A DNA stretch of 64,000 bases from Merluccius polli (taxonomy: Eukaryota > Chordata > Actinopteri > Gadiformes > Merlucciidae). Within the stretch, counting starts at the first letter, position 1, and every line of letters begins with the position of its first letter. The notes under the pieces were generated by a model that saw only the letters and a list, made by a program, of their open reading frames with translations, was not told the DNA's origin and ran no database searches. Position numbers and translations under genes: made by a program. Of this stretch, positions 34,620 through 44,524 are shown in pieces. The stretch is taken from assembly GCA_030340625.1 (NCBI GenBank), contig JAOPHQ010005145.1, positions 164,033-228,032 of the forward strand, in the 5' to 3' direction.

Positions 34620-35303
34620 ATGAATTCTCATCGCCCGCGATACTGCCTTCAGGTTCAACTAGTTTTTATGTCCTCCACGGTTATTTTGAAGAGCCTCACA
34701 GATGAATTGAGATCCAGCTGCTCAGAGTGTCGGCATCTGGTATGCTGGTACCATAAGACACAATCAGCAAGGTTTTTCAGGGCACAACCCACTCCATCAG
34801 GAGCACCCTTTCCATGGGACACCTCCGTTAAGTTAAGTATGGAGGGTTACCTGCTGGTTGCCACCTCCAAAGTATGTTTCTTTAATTTCCCTGGTGTATT
34901 TACAAGCAAAGTTCTCACTGTAGTCTATGTGAACCACATCATTCTGGGTCAGCGTCTCTCAATCTCCTCAGTCTTTCAAACTGGTGCTTGATGTTATAAA
35001 TGTGGTCCTGTATGAGGTCCACCAGCATTTCAACGGAGGTATGCCTCTTCTCAATTAACACATTCCTCACTTCCTTCTCTTCAGTGGACCCATCTTTGCA
35101 TTTCTTTGTTATTGGTACAGATCTAGTGACCCGCTCCTCCCATATGTTGACGTTTCCTTTCGTTGAAGGATCCAGTGTTGTGTGAAATGTCTTATGCTTG
35201 CAATTGCTGCATGTCCTGTACATGCAGGACATGTCGCCGTCACTACACACACTGGTTTCTCACGCATGTTTCTCCGTCTGTGACTCTTCATTGGCCAATC
35301 CAA
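34620..35303 (-). pseudogene. Decayed transposase-like coding fragment
   Basis: On the minus strand, 35250-34939 encodes a C-x2-C pattern (RTCSNCKHKTF), and the following bases, in a shifted register with stops, encode VVHIDYSENFACKYTREIKE then YFGGGNQQVTLHT. An Asp-containing DYSEN block followed by a phenylalanine-glycine and QxxLHT block resembles a DDE-transposase-like family common in fish and invertebrate genomes that I cannot name. Several stops and frame changes show decay. It lies between the hAT element and the tandem duplication. Confidence 0.5.
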
Positions 35304-35938
35304 AATGGCTTAAGTTTAAATAATTGAGCATTGGAAAGATATGAAGATTTGCCATAGTGTCCATTAAGGCTCTCTTTTACGGTATATCTGGCCCTTTTTC
35401 CGAATTTCTCCAAATTTCCCATTTATTATGTGAGATTGATGTAGGTTTAATTGGTGGTAAGAATACAAGTTTATCTGAATTTAGGCTGAACACTGTTGTA
35501 TACCCATCGTTTTTCTTTATTTCGCATGATTTATACTTCAACGCGTGTAATATTGAAAACGGCCAGTAGGCGTCCCCATCTCACCACTGAGGGGTCCGTC
35601 CGTCCATTGAATTCACGCTTCCTTGTTGAGTTTCTGAGAAGAAGGAAGAGCAAGAGAAGCGTGTGTAACGCAGAGCAGGCTTCCTCATTCAAACAGTAGT
35701 TGAACTATATTCAAGGTGTCTGCTGCCCTGATTTGGTGCAGCCCAGCTTCATACACAGACAGGAGGGCAACGCTTACAGTGAGACTTCATCTTGATGAAG
35801 GAAGCGGCTAACAAGTGTTCGCATTAGTCTTCTCTGGCTGTTGTTGGGTCGTGTTCTCTGATGACCTCTCTTTGTAGTTAACTTCTGAACTCTCTGCCTT
35901 CAATGTTTACAATTACCTACTTCCTCTTGGCCATCATC
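35304..35938. other. No gene seen
   Basis: AT-rich, unique within the window, with short uninformative frames on both strands. It could be the remainder of the decayed element at 34,620-35,303. Confidence 0.4.
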
Positions 35939-36268
35939 TCAAGTCTTTTCAGTCTTTTCTTTAGGTTGACCATCTCTTTGGTCATCTCCAGAAGCTGCTC
36001 TTATTTGTAGCGCAATTTTGACCTCAATTTTGATAGTCTTTTCTTTCTTCTGTTCCTCTTTTTGGGTGATTCCTTTGGGGTAGAGGTCTCCATTGGTCAT
36101 GATATTTGTAGAGATGTCTCTTCTTTTACGAGTTGAGTTGATGGCAGGGATATTTGCCTCCTGAGGTGAGCATGGCTGTTTTCTTGGAGAGGCTCTGTCT
36201 TCTTGAAGATTTTGAATAACTTCCTCGCTTGATGGTGTTATGTCCAATACAGCCTTTAGCTGCTTCTT
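35939..36268 (-). CDS. Candidate terminal exon of an unrecognised protein
   Basis: Read on the minus strand after a possible acceptor (TATAACAG), 110 codons run to TGA at 35939-35941. The product is hydrophilic, with Ser, Lys and Glu-rich stretches (DITPSSEEVIQNL, QKEEQKKEKTIKIEVKI). The 5' part is duplicated at 39,941-40,119, where the tandem duplication junction cuts it. The two differing codons noted by eye are non-synonymous (Arg to Pro, Thr to Met), so selection to keep it is not evident. I recognise no family; it may derive from a transposon. Confidence 0.3.
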   Translation of the reverse strand, partial: KKQLKAVLDITPSSEEVIQNLQEDRASPRKQPCSPQEANIPAINSTRKRRDISTNIMTNGDLYPKGITQKEEQKKEKTIKIEVKIALQIRAASGDDQRDGQPKEKTEKT

Positions 36269-36485
36269 CTGTTATACACTTTTGAGTTTTTTCTACTTTT
36301 CATGTTGGTTCTGGAAGTGTAAATAAATAACTTATGTTAATAAATTATGGTTAAATTTGGGACTGCCAACCATGGTTCTTCTTCCAGGGATGTACTTTAT
36401 TTTGTTAATGAAAATTCATTATAAATGCGGTGCATTATGGGTGACCCACAGTAGTATGGGAATCATATGGTGTGGGGAAGATGGC

Positions 36486-36680
36486 AGGCATGTTGAACTG
36501 TTGAGGATTATTACAGGCATGTTGAACTGTTGAGGATTATTACAGGCATGTTGAACTGTTGAGGATTATTACAGGCATGTTTAACTGTTGAGGATTATTA
36601 CAGGCATGTTTAACTGTTGAGGATTATTACAGGCATGTTGAACTGTTGAGGATTATTAGTTGTTGAACTGTTGATTATTA
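36486..36680. repeat. 29-bp minisatellite, 6 units in unit 1
   Basis: The unit is GCATGTTGAACTGTTGAGGA followed by TTATTACAG. Unit 2 has only 3 copies (40,344-40,450), so copy number changed after the duplication. Confidence 0.85.
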
Positions 36681-36714
36681 CAGGTATGTTGAACTACATA
36701 GTTATATAGATATA

Positions 36715-37934
36715 CACTCACCGGCCACTTTATTAGGTACACCTTGCTAGTACCGGGTTGGACCCCCTTTTGCCTTCAGAACTGCCTTAATCCTTCGTGG
36801 CACAGATTCAACAAGGTACTGGAAACATTCCTCAGAGAGTTTGGTCCATATTGACATGATAGCATCACGCAGTTGCTGCAGATTTGTCGGCTGCACATCC
36901 ATGATGCGAATCTCCCGTTCCACCACATCCCAAAGGTGCTCTATTGGATTGAGATCTGGTGACTGTGGAGGCCATTTGAGTACAGTGAACTCATTGTCAT
37001 GTTCAAGAAACCAGTCTGAGAGGATTCGCGCTTTATGACATGGCGCGTTATCCTGCTGGAAGTAGCCATCAGAAGATGGGTACACTGTGGTCATAAAGGG
37101 ATGGACATGGTCAGCAACAATACTCAGGTAGTCTGTGGCTTTGACACGATGCTCAATTGGTACTAATAAGCCCAAAGTGTGCCAGGAAAATATCCCCCAC
37201 ACCATTACACCACCACCACCAGCCTGAACCGTTGATACAAGGCAGGATGGATCCATGCTTTCATGTTGTTGACGCCAAATTCTGACCCTACCATCCGAAT
37301 GTCGCAGCAGAAATCGAGACTCATCAGACCAGGCAACGTTTTTCCAATCTTCGATTGTCCAATTTTGGTGAGCCTGTGCGAATTGTAGCCTCAGTTTCCT
37401 GTTCTTAGCTGACAGGAGTGGCACCCGGTGTGGTCTTCTGTTGCTGTAGCCCATCCGCCTCAAGGTTCGACGTGTTGTGCGTTCAGAGATGCTCTTCTGC
37501 ATACCTCTGTTGTAACGAGTGGTTATTTGAGTTACAGTTGCCTTTCTATCAGCTCGAACCAGTCTGGCCATTCTCCTCTGACCTCTAGCATCAACAAGGC
37601 ATTTGCGCCCACAGAACTGCCGCTCACTGGATATTTTCTCTTTTTCGGACCATTCTCTGTAAACCCTAGAGATGGTTGTGCGTGAAAATCCCAGTAGATC
37701 AGCAGTCTCTGAAATACTCAGACCAGCCCGTCTGGCACCAACAACCGTGCCACGTTCAAAGTCACTTAAATCACCTTTCTTCCCCATTCTGATGCTCGGT
37801 TTGAACTGCAGCAGATCGTCCTGACCATGTCTACATGCCTAAATGCATTGAGTTGCTGCCATGTGATTGGCTGATTAGAAATTTGCGTTAACGAGCAGTT
37901 GGACAGGTGTACCTAATAAAGTGGCCGGTGAGTG
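36715..37934 (-). mobile_element. Complete Tc1/mariner-type transposon
   Basis: 1220 bp with perfect 30-bp terminal inverted repeats (36715-36744 and 37905-37934, starting CACTCACCGGCCACTTTATT) and TA at both flanks (36713-36714 and 37935-37936). Unit 2 of the tandem duplication has the exact empty site at 40491-40492. It carries one intact transposase on the minus strand, so it is recent and possibly still mobile. Confidence 0.93.
36747..37787 (-). CDS. Tc1/mariner-superfamily transposase, intact, DD36E spacing
   Basis: 346 residues from ATG at 37785-37787 to the stop at 36747-36749, with no interruption. The N-terminal part is a paired-like helix-turn-helix (LSDFERGTVVGARRAGLSIS, then ETADLLGFSRTTISRVYREW). 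The catalytic DDE domain shows WSDESRF (first Asp), a glycine-rich GGGGVMVWGIF block, FQQDNAPCH (second Asp) and SPDLNPIEHLW (Glu). By my count 36 residues separate the second Asp from the Glu, not 34 as in Sleeping Beauty-type elements. This fits the DD36E group (called Incomer in the literature). The protein cuts and pastes its own element at TA sites. It fills almost all of the element, with 32 bases left between its stop and the left end. Confidence 0.93.
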   Translation of the reverse strand: MGKKGDLSDFERGTVVGARRAGLSISETADLLGFSRTTISRVYREWSEKEKISSERQFCGRKCLVDARGQRRMARLVRADRKATVTQITTRYNRGMQKSISERTTRRTLRRMGYSNRRPHRVPLLSAKNRKLRLQFAQAHQNWTIEDWKNVAWSDESRFLLRHSDGRVRIWRQQHESMDPSCLVSTVQAGGGGVMVWGIFSWHTLGLLVPIEHRVKATDYLSIVADHVHPFMTTVYPSSDGYFQQDNAPCHKARILSDWFLEHDNEFTVLKWPPQSPDLNPIEHLWDVVEREIRIMDVQPTNLQQLRDAIMSIWTKLSEECFQYLVESVPRRIKAVLKAKGGPTRY

Positions 37935-37939
37935 TATAG

Positions 37940-39700
37940 TTCACTACTTAACTGGTAGAGGTTATTGTGTGTAGGCTGCAGATAGCTCTGCTATGTTGTT
38001 ATCACCACCAGGTGGCAGCATAGCCTATAGTTTGGTCATATGTTTGTAAAATGGACCTTTAGCATGAGGATATAATTTTGTTATAATGTAAGAAGTCTAT
38101 AGTAATGTAACGGGAGTTATTATTGAATACCGTCATTATAAATAATTGCATTTATTGTTGATGGCAACTCACTGTTACATAGAACAAGTATTTATTTCTT
38201 ATTTATACTTTTGTTACCCTTTTTATATAAACAGTGTACCACTAAACGACCACAATATGAGAGTAAAACACAGTAGTATGGGTTCCTATGCTGTAGTTGG
38301 AGCAGACATCTGAGCATCTCCGTTAATGCTGAGCTACTGTAGTTGTGTGTCCTACAGAATAAACTACTGTGAGCACTTCATCCATCCCCACTGAAGTGTT
38401 TGGGGTAGCAGGCACAACGACATGGAGATCACACTTCATGTCAGATCTTGAGTTTTCTTGATTTTACAATTTTGCTTTCATTTTTGATATCTGGAAAAGA
38501 AGCATTCCATGAAATGAGCATGTCTCCAAACATGGGAAACATCATACTGTTATAGACATCGTCTTATAGTAGACTGAAGCGCTTACTGTGTGTGTGATTG
38601 TTAGACTTTTTATAATATTTAAATAAATAGTTCACAAAATATCTAAAAATATAGTGTGTATGATTACAACCTTATTATGGAAACAGAAGTGAGATTGGTG
38701 TTGCAGAGGATGAGGAACCTCAGCATTTTTTGCTAATAGAGAAGTCATGATGACGAAGTTAATGTTTACTCAATGTCCATAAGTAGACATTAGTATATTA
38801 GAAGTATATTTTCATAGAAAATGTTAAATATAACGTCTTTCTAAATGTGGAAAACTACCTGTATCGGTACTGATAATCAATGCTGTCGTGTACACAGTCT
38901 GAGAAGAAAAGTATTCACTTTTAACTTGAGAAATATTAAGACATCTGCTTACCTGTAGTCACCTTGGAGTAGGGCTGCCCCCGATTTTCTTCAGCGACTC
39001 TTAGTCGCCATTTCAAGCTGATAGTCGACTAATTGTCACACTTTTAATGTAATTATTTTGATTTAGTTTTGGGGGTGTCAGAAAGTGTTTTGAGTTCCAG
39101 GGCGAGAGGGTTATAACAAACACTGATAACCTTGTGCTACTTTACCGATGTAGCCGACATTTGCCTATATAAGTAGTGCGGCAAAAGACGCCCTGGGTTA
39201 AACTGGATGTGAATAACGATGAATGCTTTCTTAAACTGAATCCTTATATGTAAGCTTTAAACTTATTTACACTAATGGTAATCCAGGATTTATCTATTCT
39301 ATTTTGAATGAACACAAATATTAATCTGACACATTTACTAGTAGCACTTCAGCAAATCAATAATGAATTCCCAATAACCAGGTAAAGTTTAGGTATATGT
39401 ATTAATACAAAATTCCTTGCATGTACATAAAATTCAAAATAAAAATGCATTTAAAAATGTAACTTATACCTTTTTTTCAGTTGCATTTAACTCTATACAA
39501 ACTCCACAGGTTACATATAACCCCATGTACATGCATAAGATTAATAATTTTCAGTAATATTCTTTAAACCTATGGTCCCAAAACAATAGCCTACCTGCAC
39601 ACCTGAATTTCCATAAGCCCCGCTCACACACCAATGGTCCAGGTGCGTTGAGGCCTTCAAACCGGATTGGCCGCTTCACGCAAATCGCGCAACACAAAAC
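37940..39700. other. No gene seen (unit 1 interior)
   Basis: AT-rich, with no exon-like signal conserved in frame between this stretch and its copy at 40,497-42,270. Differences between the two are scattered and include small indels such as TGTG length changes, consistent with non-coding DNA. Confidence 0.6.
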
Positions 39701-39718
39701 AAAAAGGATTAACTCACA

Positions 39719-39890
39719 AGGTTGAGGGATGTCCGTGCTGCACAGCGAGGGGCCATGAAGGTTGAGGGATGTGTCCGTGCTGCACAGCGAGGGGCCATGA
39801 AGGTTGAGGGATGTGTCCGTGCTGCACAGCGAGGGGCCATGAAGGTTGAGGGATGTGTCCGTGCTGCACAGCGAGGGTCCACGCACCGTC
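39719..39890. repeat. 42-bp minisatellite, 4 units (unit 1)
   Basis: The unit is GTTGAGGGATGTGTCCGTGC followed by TGCACAGCGAGGGGCCATGAAG without the overlap base; 42 bp equals 14 codons, so frames stay open on both strands and give false repeat proteins. Unit 2 has 6 copies. Confidence 0.9.
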
Positions 39891-39937
39891 ACGGCAGCCA
39901 GACACACGCACTCCCTGCGGGTCCAGCCTCCCACACC

Positions 39938-42590
39938 AGAGGTCTCCATTGGTCATGATATTCATAGAGATGTCTCTTCTTTTAGGAGTTGAGTTGATGG
40001 CAGGGATATTTGCCTCCTGAGGTGAGCATGGCTGTTTTCTTGGAGAGGCTCTGTCTTCTTGAAGATTTTGAATAACTTCCTCGCTTGATGGTGTTATGTC
40101 CAATACAGCCTTTAGCTGCTTCTTCTGTTATACACTTTTGAGTTTTTTCTTCTTTCATGTTGGTTCTGGAACAGTGTAAATAAATATCTAATGGTAATAA
40201 ATTATGGTTAAATTTGGGACTGCCAACCATGGTTCTTCTTCCAGGGATGTACTTTATTTTGTTAATGAAAATTCATTATAAATGCGGTGCATTATGGGTG
40301 ACCCACAGTAGTATGGGAATCATATGGTGTGGGGAAGATGGCAGGCATGTTGAACTGTTGAGGATTATTACAGGCATGTTTAACTGTTGAGGATTATTAC
40401 AGGCATGTTGAACTGTTGAGGATTATTAGTTGTTGAACTGTTGATTATTACAGGTATGTTGAACTGTTGAACTACATAGTTATATAGATATATAGTTCAC
40501 TACTTAACTGGTAGAGGTTATTGTGTGTAGGCTGCAGATAGCTCTGCTATGTTGTTATCACCACCAGGTGGCAGCATAGCCTATAGTTTGGTCATATGTT
40601 TGTAAAATGGACCTTTAGCATGAGGATATCATTTTGTTATAATGTAAGAAGTCTATAGTAATGTAACGGGAGTTATTATTGAATACCGTCATTATAAATA
40701 ATTGCATTTATTGTTGATGGCAACTCACTGTTACATAGAACAAGTATTTATTTCTTATTTATACTTTTGTTACCCTTTTTATATAAACAGTGTACCACTA
40801 AACGACCACAATATGAGAGTAAAACACAGTAGTATGGGTTCCTATGCTGTAGTTGGAGCAGACATCTGAACATCTCCGTTAATGCTGAGCTACTGTAGTT
40901 GTGTGTCCTACAGAATAAACTACTGTGAGCGCTTCATCCATCCCCACTGAAGTGTTTGGGGTAGCAGGCACAACGACATGGAGATCACACTTCATGTCAG
41001 ATCTTGAGTTTTCTTGATTTTACAATTTTGCTTTCATTTTTGATATCTGGAAAAGAAGCATTCCATGAAATGAGCATGTCGCCAAACATGGGAAACATCA
41101 TACTGTTATGGACATCGTCTTATAGTAGACTGAAGCGCTTACTGTGTGTGTGTGATTGTTAGACTTTTTATAATATTTAAATAAATAGTTCACAAAATAT
41201 CTAAAAATATAGTGTGTATGATTACAACCTTATTATGGAAACAGAAGTGAGATTGGTGTTGCAGAGGATGAGGAACCTCAGCATTTTTTGCTAATAGAGA
41301 AGTCATGATGACGAAGTTAATGTTTACTCAATGTCCATAAGTAGACAGTATATTAGAAGAAGTATATTTTCATAGAAAATGTTAAATATAACGTCTTTCT
41401 AAATGTGGAAAACTACCTGTATCGGTACTGATAATCAATGCTGTCGTGTACACAGTCTGAGAAGAAAAGTATTCACTTTTAACTTGAGAAATATTAAGAC
41501 ATCTGCTTACCTGTAGTCACCTTGGAGTAGGGCTGCCCCCAATTTTCTTCAGCGACTCTTACTCGCCATTTCAAGCTGATAGTCGACTAATTGTCACACT
41601 TTTAACGTAATTATTTTGATTTAGTTTTGGGGGTGTCAGAAAGTGTTTTGAGTTCCAGGGCGAGAGGGTTATAACAGAAACACTGATAACCTTGTGCTAC
41701 TTTACCGATGTAGCCGACATTTGCCTATATAAGTAGTGCGGCGAAAGACGCCCTGGGTTAAACTGGATGTGAATAACGATGAATGCTTTTTTAAACTGAA
41801 TCCTTATATGTAAGCTTTAAACTTATTTACACTAATGATAATCCAGGATTTATCTATTCTATTTTGAATGAACACAAATATTGACACATTTATTTAATAC
41901 TGTCACATTTACTAGTAGCACTTCAGCAAATCAATAATGAATTCCCAACAACCAGGTAAAGTTTAGGTATATGTATTAATACAAAATTCCTTACATAAAA
42001 TTCAAAATAAAAATGTATTAAAAAATGTAACCGTTACACCTTTTTTTCAGTTGCATTTAACTCTATACTCCACAGGTTACATATAACCCCATGTACATGC
42101 ATAAGATGAATCATTTTCAGTAATATTCTTTAAACCTATGGTCCCAAAACAATAGCCTACCTACACACCTGAATTTCCATAAGCCCCGCCCACACACCAA
42201 TGGTCCAGGTGCGTTGAGGCCTTCAAACTGGATTGGCCGCTTCACGTAAACCGCGCAAACACAAAACAAAAAGGATTAACTCACAAGGTTGAGGGATGTC
42301 CGTGCTGCACAGCGAGGGGCCATGAAGGTTGAGGGATGTGTCCGTGCTGCACAGCGAGGGGCCATGAAGGTTGAGGGATGTGTCCGTGCTGCACAGCGAG
42401 GAGCCATGAAGGTTGAGGGATGTGTCCGTGCTGCACAGCGAGGGGCCATGAAGGTTGAGGGATGTGTCCGTGCTGCACAGCGAGGGGCCATGAAGGTTGA
42501 GGGATGTGTCCGTGCTGCACAGCGAGGGTCCACGCGCCGTCACGGCAGCCAGCGCACGCGCTCCCTGCGGGTCCCGCCTCCCACGCCACG
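39938..42590. repeat. Tandem duplication, unit 2 (empty transposon site)
   Basis: About 2.65 kb, direct repeat of 36082-39937 minus its transposon. It contains the 29-bp minisatellite with 3 units, the truncated copy of the candidate exon (40119-39941, minus strand) and the 42-bp minisatellite with 6 units at its right end. No gene recognised. Confidence 0.85.
42288..42535. repeat. 42-bp minisatellite, 6 units (unit 2)
   Basis: Same unit as at 39,719-39,890. The third unit has GAGGAGCC in place of GAGGGGCC. Confidence 0.9.
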
Positions 42591-43180
42591 CGGCGGCTCA
42601 AACAGCTAGCCGTCAAACTACACAATTAACCACCGCTATGTGTTACTTCCCGACTCCTTCCAAGTGCAAAGTACTAAAAAGTTATCGGATTGACAGCAAT
42701 AAATGTCCACTAAGCACTAAAAGTACCGTTAATCCCTTTTACGGTTCAGCGCGCGATCTTCTCCGTCTCCCGCCTCCAGCCCAAAAGAACGTGCCTCCCT
42801 CTCCACCGGAAGTTCCTCTTCTCGTGACCTCTCACCTTGCCCATTGATTGGCTAATATCTTAACACATACAATAATTATTAATATGTTTCAATTATTTCA
42901 ATACAATTTAATAGAACAAAGTACCAACCGTTTTTCACATTCAAATTATACATATTTGACATGAAATTGAATATTCCCGAATTGCAGTGTTTAGTATTTA
43001 AAGGCCTACAAACAAAAGGAAACTCAACTTTGTTTTTTTCTACAGGGTTACACAGATAATACAACACCATAATAATCAGCCTTTAAAATATATTTTTCAC
43101 AAGCACACGCACAACGCGGGCCGCCTATTAACGGCATGGACCAAGCGGTTCTGGACCAGGAAGGAGACATGAACACTTTT
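42591..43180. other. No gene seen
   Basis: Single-copy within the window. It includes a GC-rich part (42,745-42,845) and an AT-rich part. No exon with consistent coding features was found. Confidence 0.5.
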
Positions 43181-43184
43181 AATA

Positions 43185-43416
43185 ATCGCATTTAACCGTA
43201 TAACTGAACACAACTTCATTTAAAAGCAATCAAATGGAAGACATGTTTGTTGGTATTTTGGTGTCCGGTGCGTGTGGATGTGCGGCTCCTCCGGCGGAGC
43301 GGTTCATGTTAATAGCGGAGTCCGGGAGGGTTCACCTTCACGGCGTAGTTAGGGATGTGCGACTATCGTCTTAAAAAATACAACAGTGTTTTTTAAAGTT
43401 AGGAAGATATTAGATA
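43185..43416. mobile_element. Second copy of an element block found at 33,645-33,880
   Basis: Both contain GTCCGGTGCGTGTGGATGTG, GGCTCCTCCGGCGGAGCGGT and GATGTGCGACTATCGTCTTA in the same order and orientation. It lies just left of the fused pseudogene E and probably marks the breakpoint of that rearrangement. Confidence 0.65.
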
Positions 43417-43521
43417 TTCTGTTGTAACCTGTTGTAAGAAACGGAAGCACAGTTTTACTGTCTGCTGAAAGGTGAAACTGCATTGCAGCGCGTGTGGTTG
43501 GACCTGGGCTGCTAACTGCAG

Positions 43522-43909
43522 ACGGTGTGGTTAAATATCTCCCCAGAACATCAGCAGCAAGAGCATTTCTAGCTTTCCTTCTGGCACTGCCAGGTTGGTA
43601 CATTTGCATTGTGGACATTTAGTTGAACTGTTTCAATGTGTGACATGACAACCAAGTGTGTGAGATGAAGAATGTACCTCTAGGATGCTGTGTTTGGTTA
43701 AGTAGACCAAACTACACCAAGAGAAATATCCAGTTTATAGATTTAGGTGTTAAAGAAAATGAACATGCTTATACTCAACACGCTGTTGTAAAACACTGCT
43801 TGCATTTGAGATTACAATACTTTGACCATTTCCTGATGGTAGGTTCACAACAAACCAACCAGGTGGGAAATATACTGGTGACCCTGGAGAGACGTTATCT
43901 GTGACGGCT
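43522..43909 (+). pseudogene. Fragment E: signal-peptide exon fused by deletion to the end of a V1 exon
   Basis: 43522-43593 matches the signal-peptide exon but lacks about 30 bases including the ATG. The following intron start is normal until CCATTTCCTGATGG (43,838), where it joins TAGGTTCACAACAAACC, the last 70 bases of a V1 exon. The V1 donor is lost (GTGACGGCTT in place of GTCACAGGTAA). The retained codon is AGG, the Arg form. It is a dead relic of a sixth gene in the array. Confidence 0.8.
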
Positions 43910-44140
43910 TCTCTCAGCCCCTGAAACCAGGTCCAGCCACGTACTTCACATGCAGCTTTCAGCAAACAGTGACCGCCACACTCTGTGGGGCATTGCGGTG
44001 TTTGGACCTTGTGTGCTGTACAGGAGCACCTCAACAGTTCACTAAACTATGCTAAGCTATAAACTAATTAGAATCTGTACAAAAAAGGATAAAAAGGATA
44101 AACTAGGGCATAAACAGAACTGAAACCGATGTCATAGGGG
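43910..44140. other. No gene seen
   Basis: Unique DNA between pseudogene E and the copy D promoter. No reading frame resembles the receptor exons. Confidence 0.4.
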
Positions 44141-44172
44141 GGAGAGGAAGGGCGTAGTGGACACCTCCCTGC

Positions 44173-44323
44173 CTTTATAGGCGGCCCACATACGACGATT
44201 GGCTCACAATCGCCGAGTAACAAACAAAACAACAGCAGCACACTGAGAACAGACAGGAAGACATTACATCTGTATCTGCTACCCACGCATACCACGCACA
44301 TCAGCCCAGCTTCCTCCTCTAAA
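44173..44323 (+). promoter_or_regulatory. Putative core promoter and non-coding first exon, copy D
   Basis: TATA-like TTTATA at 44173-44178 after GAGGAAGGGCGTAGTGGAC. Compared with A to C there is an extra segment of about 45 bases (ATTGGCTCACAATCGCCGAG...) before the GACAGGAAGACATT block, so the UTR exon is longer or starts elsewhere. Donor GTAAGACG follows 44323, and the ATG exon starts at 44478. There is no 36-bp array here. Confidence 0.45.
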
Positions 44324-44524
44324 GTAAGACGCTCATTTTATTTTCTTCCGTTTTGACTTAACTTGTGAACCTGACATTCACATATAAAGGACTGGCACTA
44401 AGAAGTATCCACAGTAATTAAAACGGGTATTGTAATGTATTTCTCCTTTAGTGTATTGTTGTATTTTCTACCTGCAGGTGTGGTTAAATGTCTCCCTAGA
44501 ACAACAGACAGGAGAGGACAAACT

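Larger units (their letters stand above)
36082..39937. repeat. Tandem duplication, unit 1 (with transposon)
   Basis: It starts AGAGGTCTCCATTGGTCATG and ends in a 42-bp minisatellite (4 units, 39,719-39,890) and CCTGCGGGTCCAGCCTCCCA. Without the 1.2-kb transposon at 36715-37934 it matches unit 2 (39938-42590) base for base with scattered substitutions and small indels. It holds no recognised gene apart from the exon-like fragment at the left. An AGGGCTGCCCCCGATT...GTCGAC piece near 38,971 resembles a hAT-type terminus. Confidence 0.85.

Noticed and set aside
39722..42609. Repeat proteins such as GPSLCSTDTSLNLH and VRAAQRGAMKVEG
   Set aside because: The 42-bp minisatellite equals 14 codons, so open frames are expected; nothing else supports coding.
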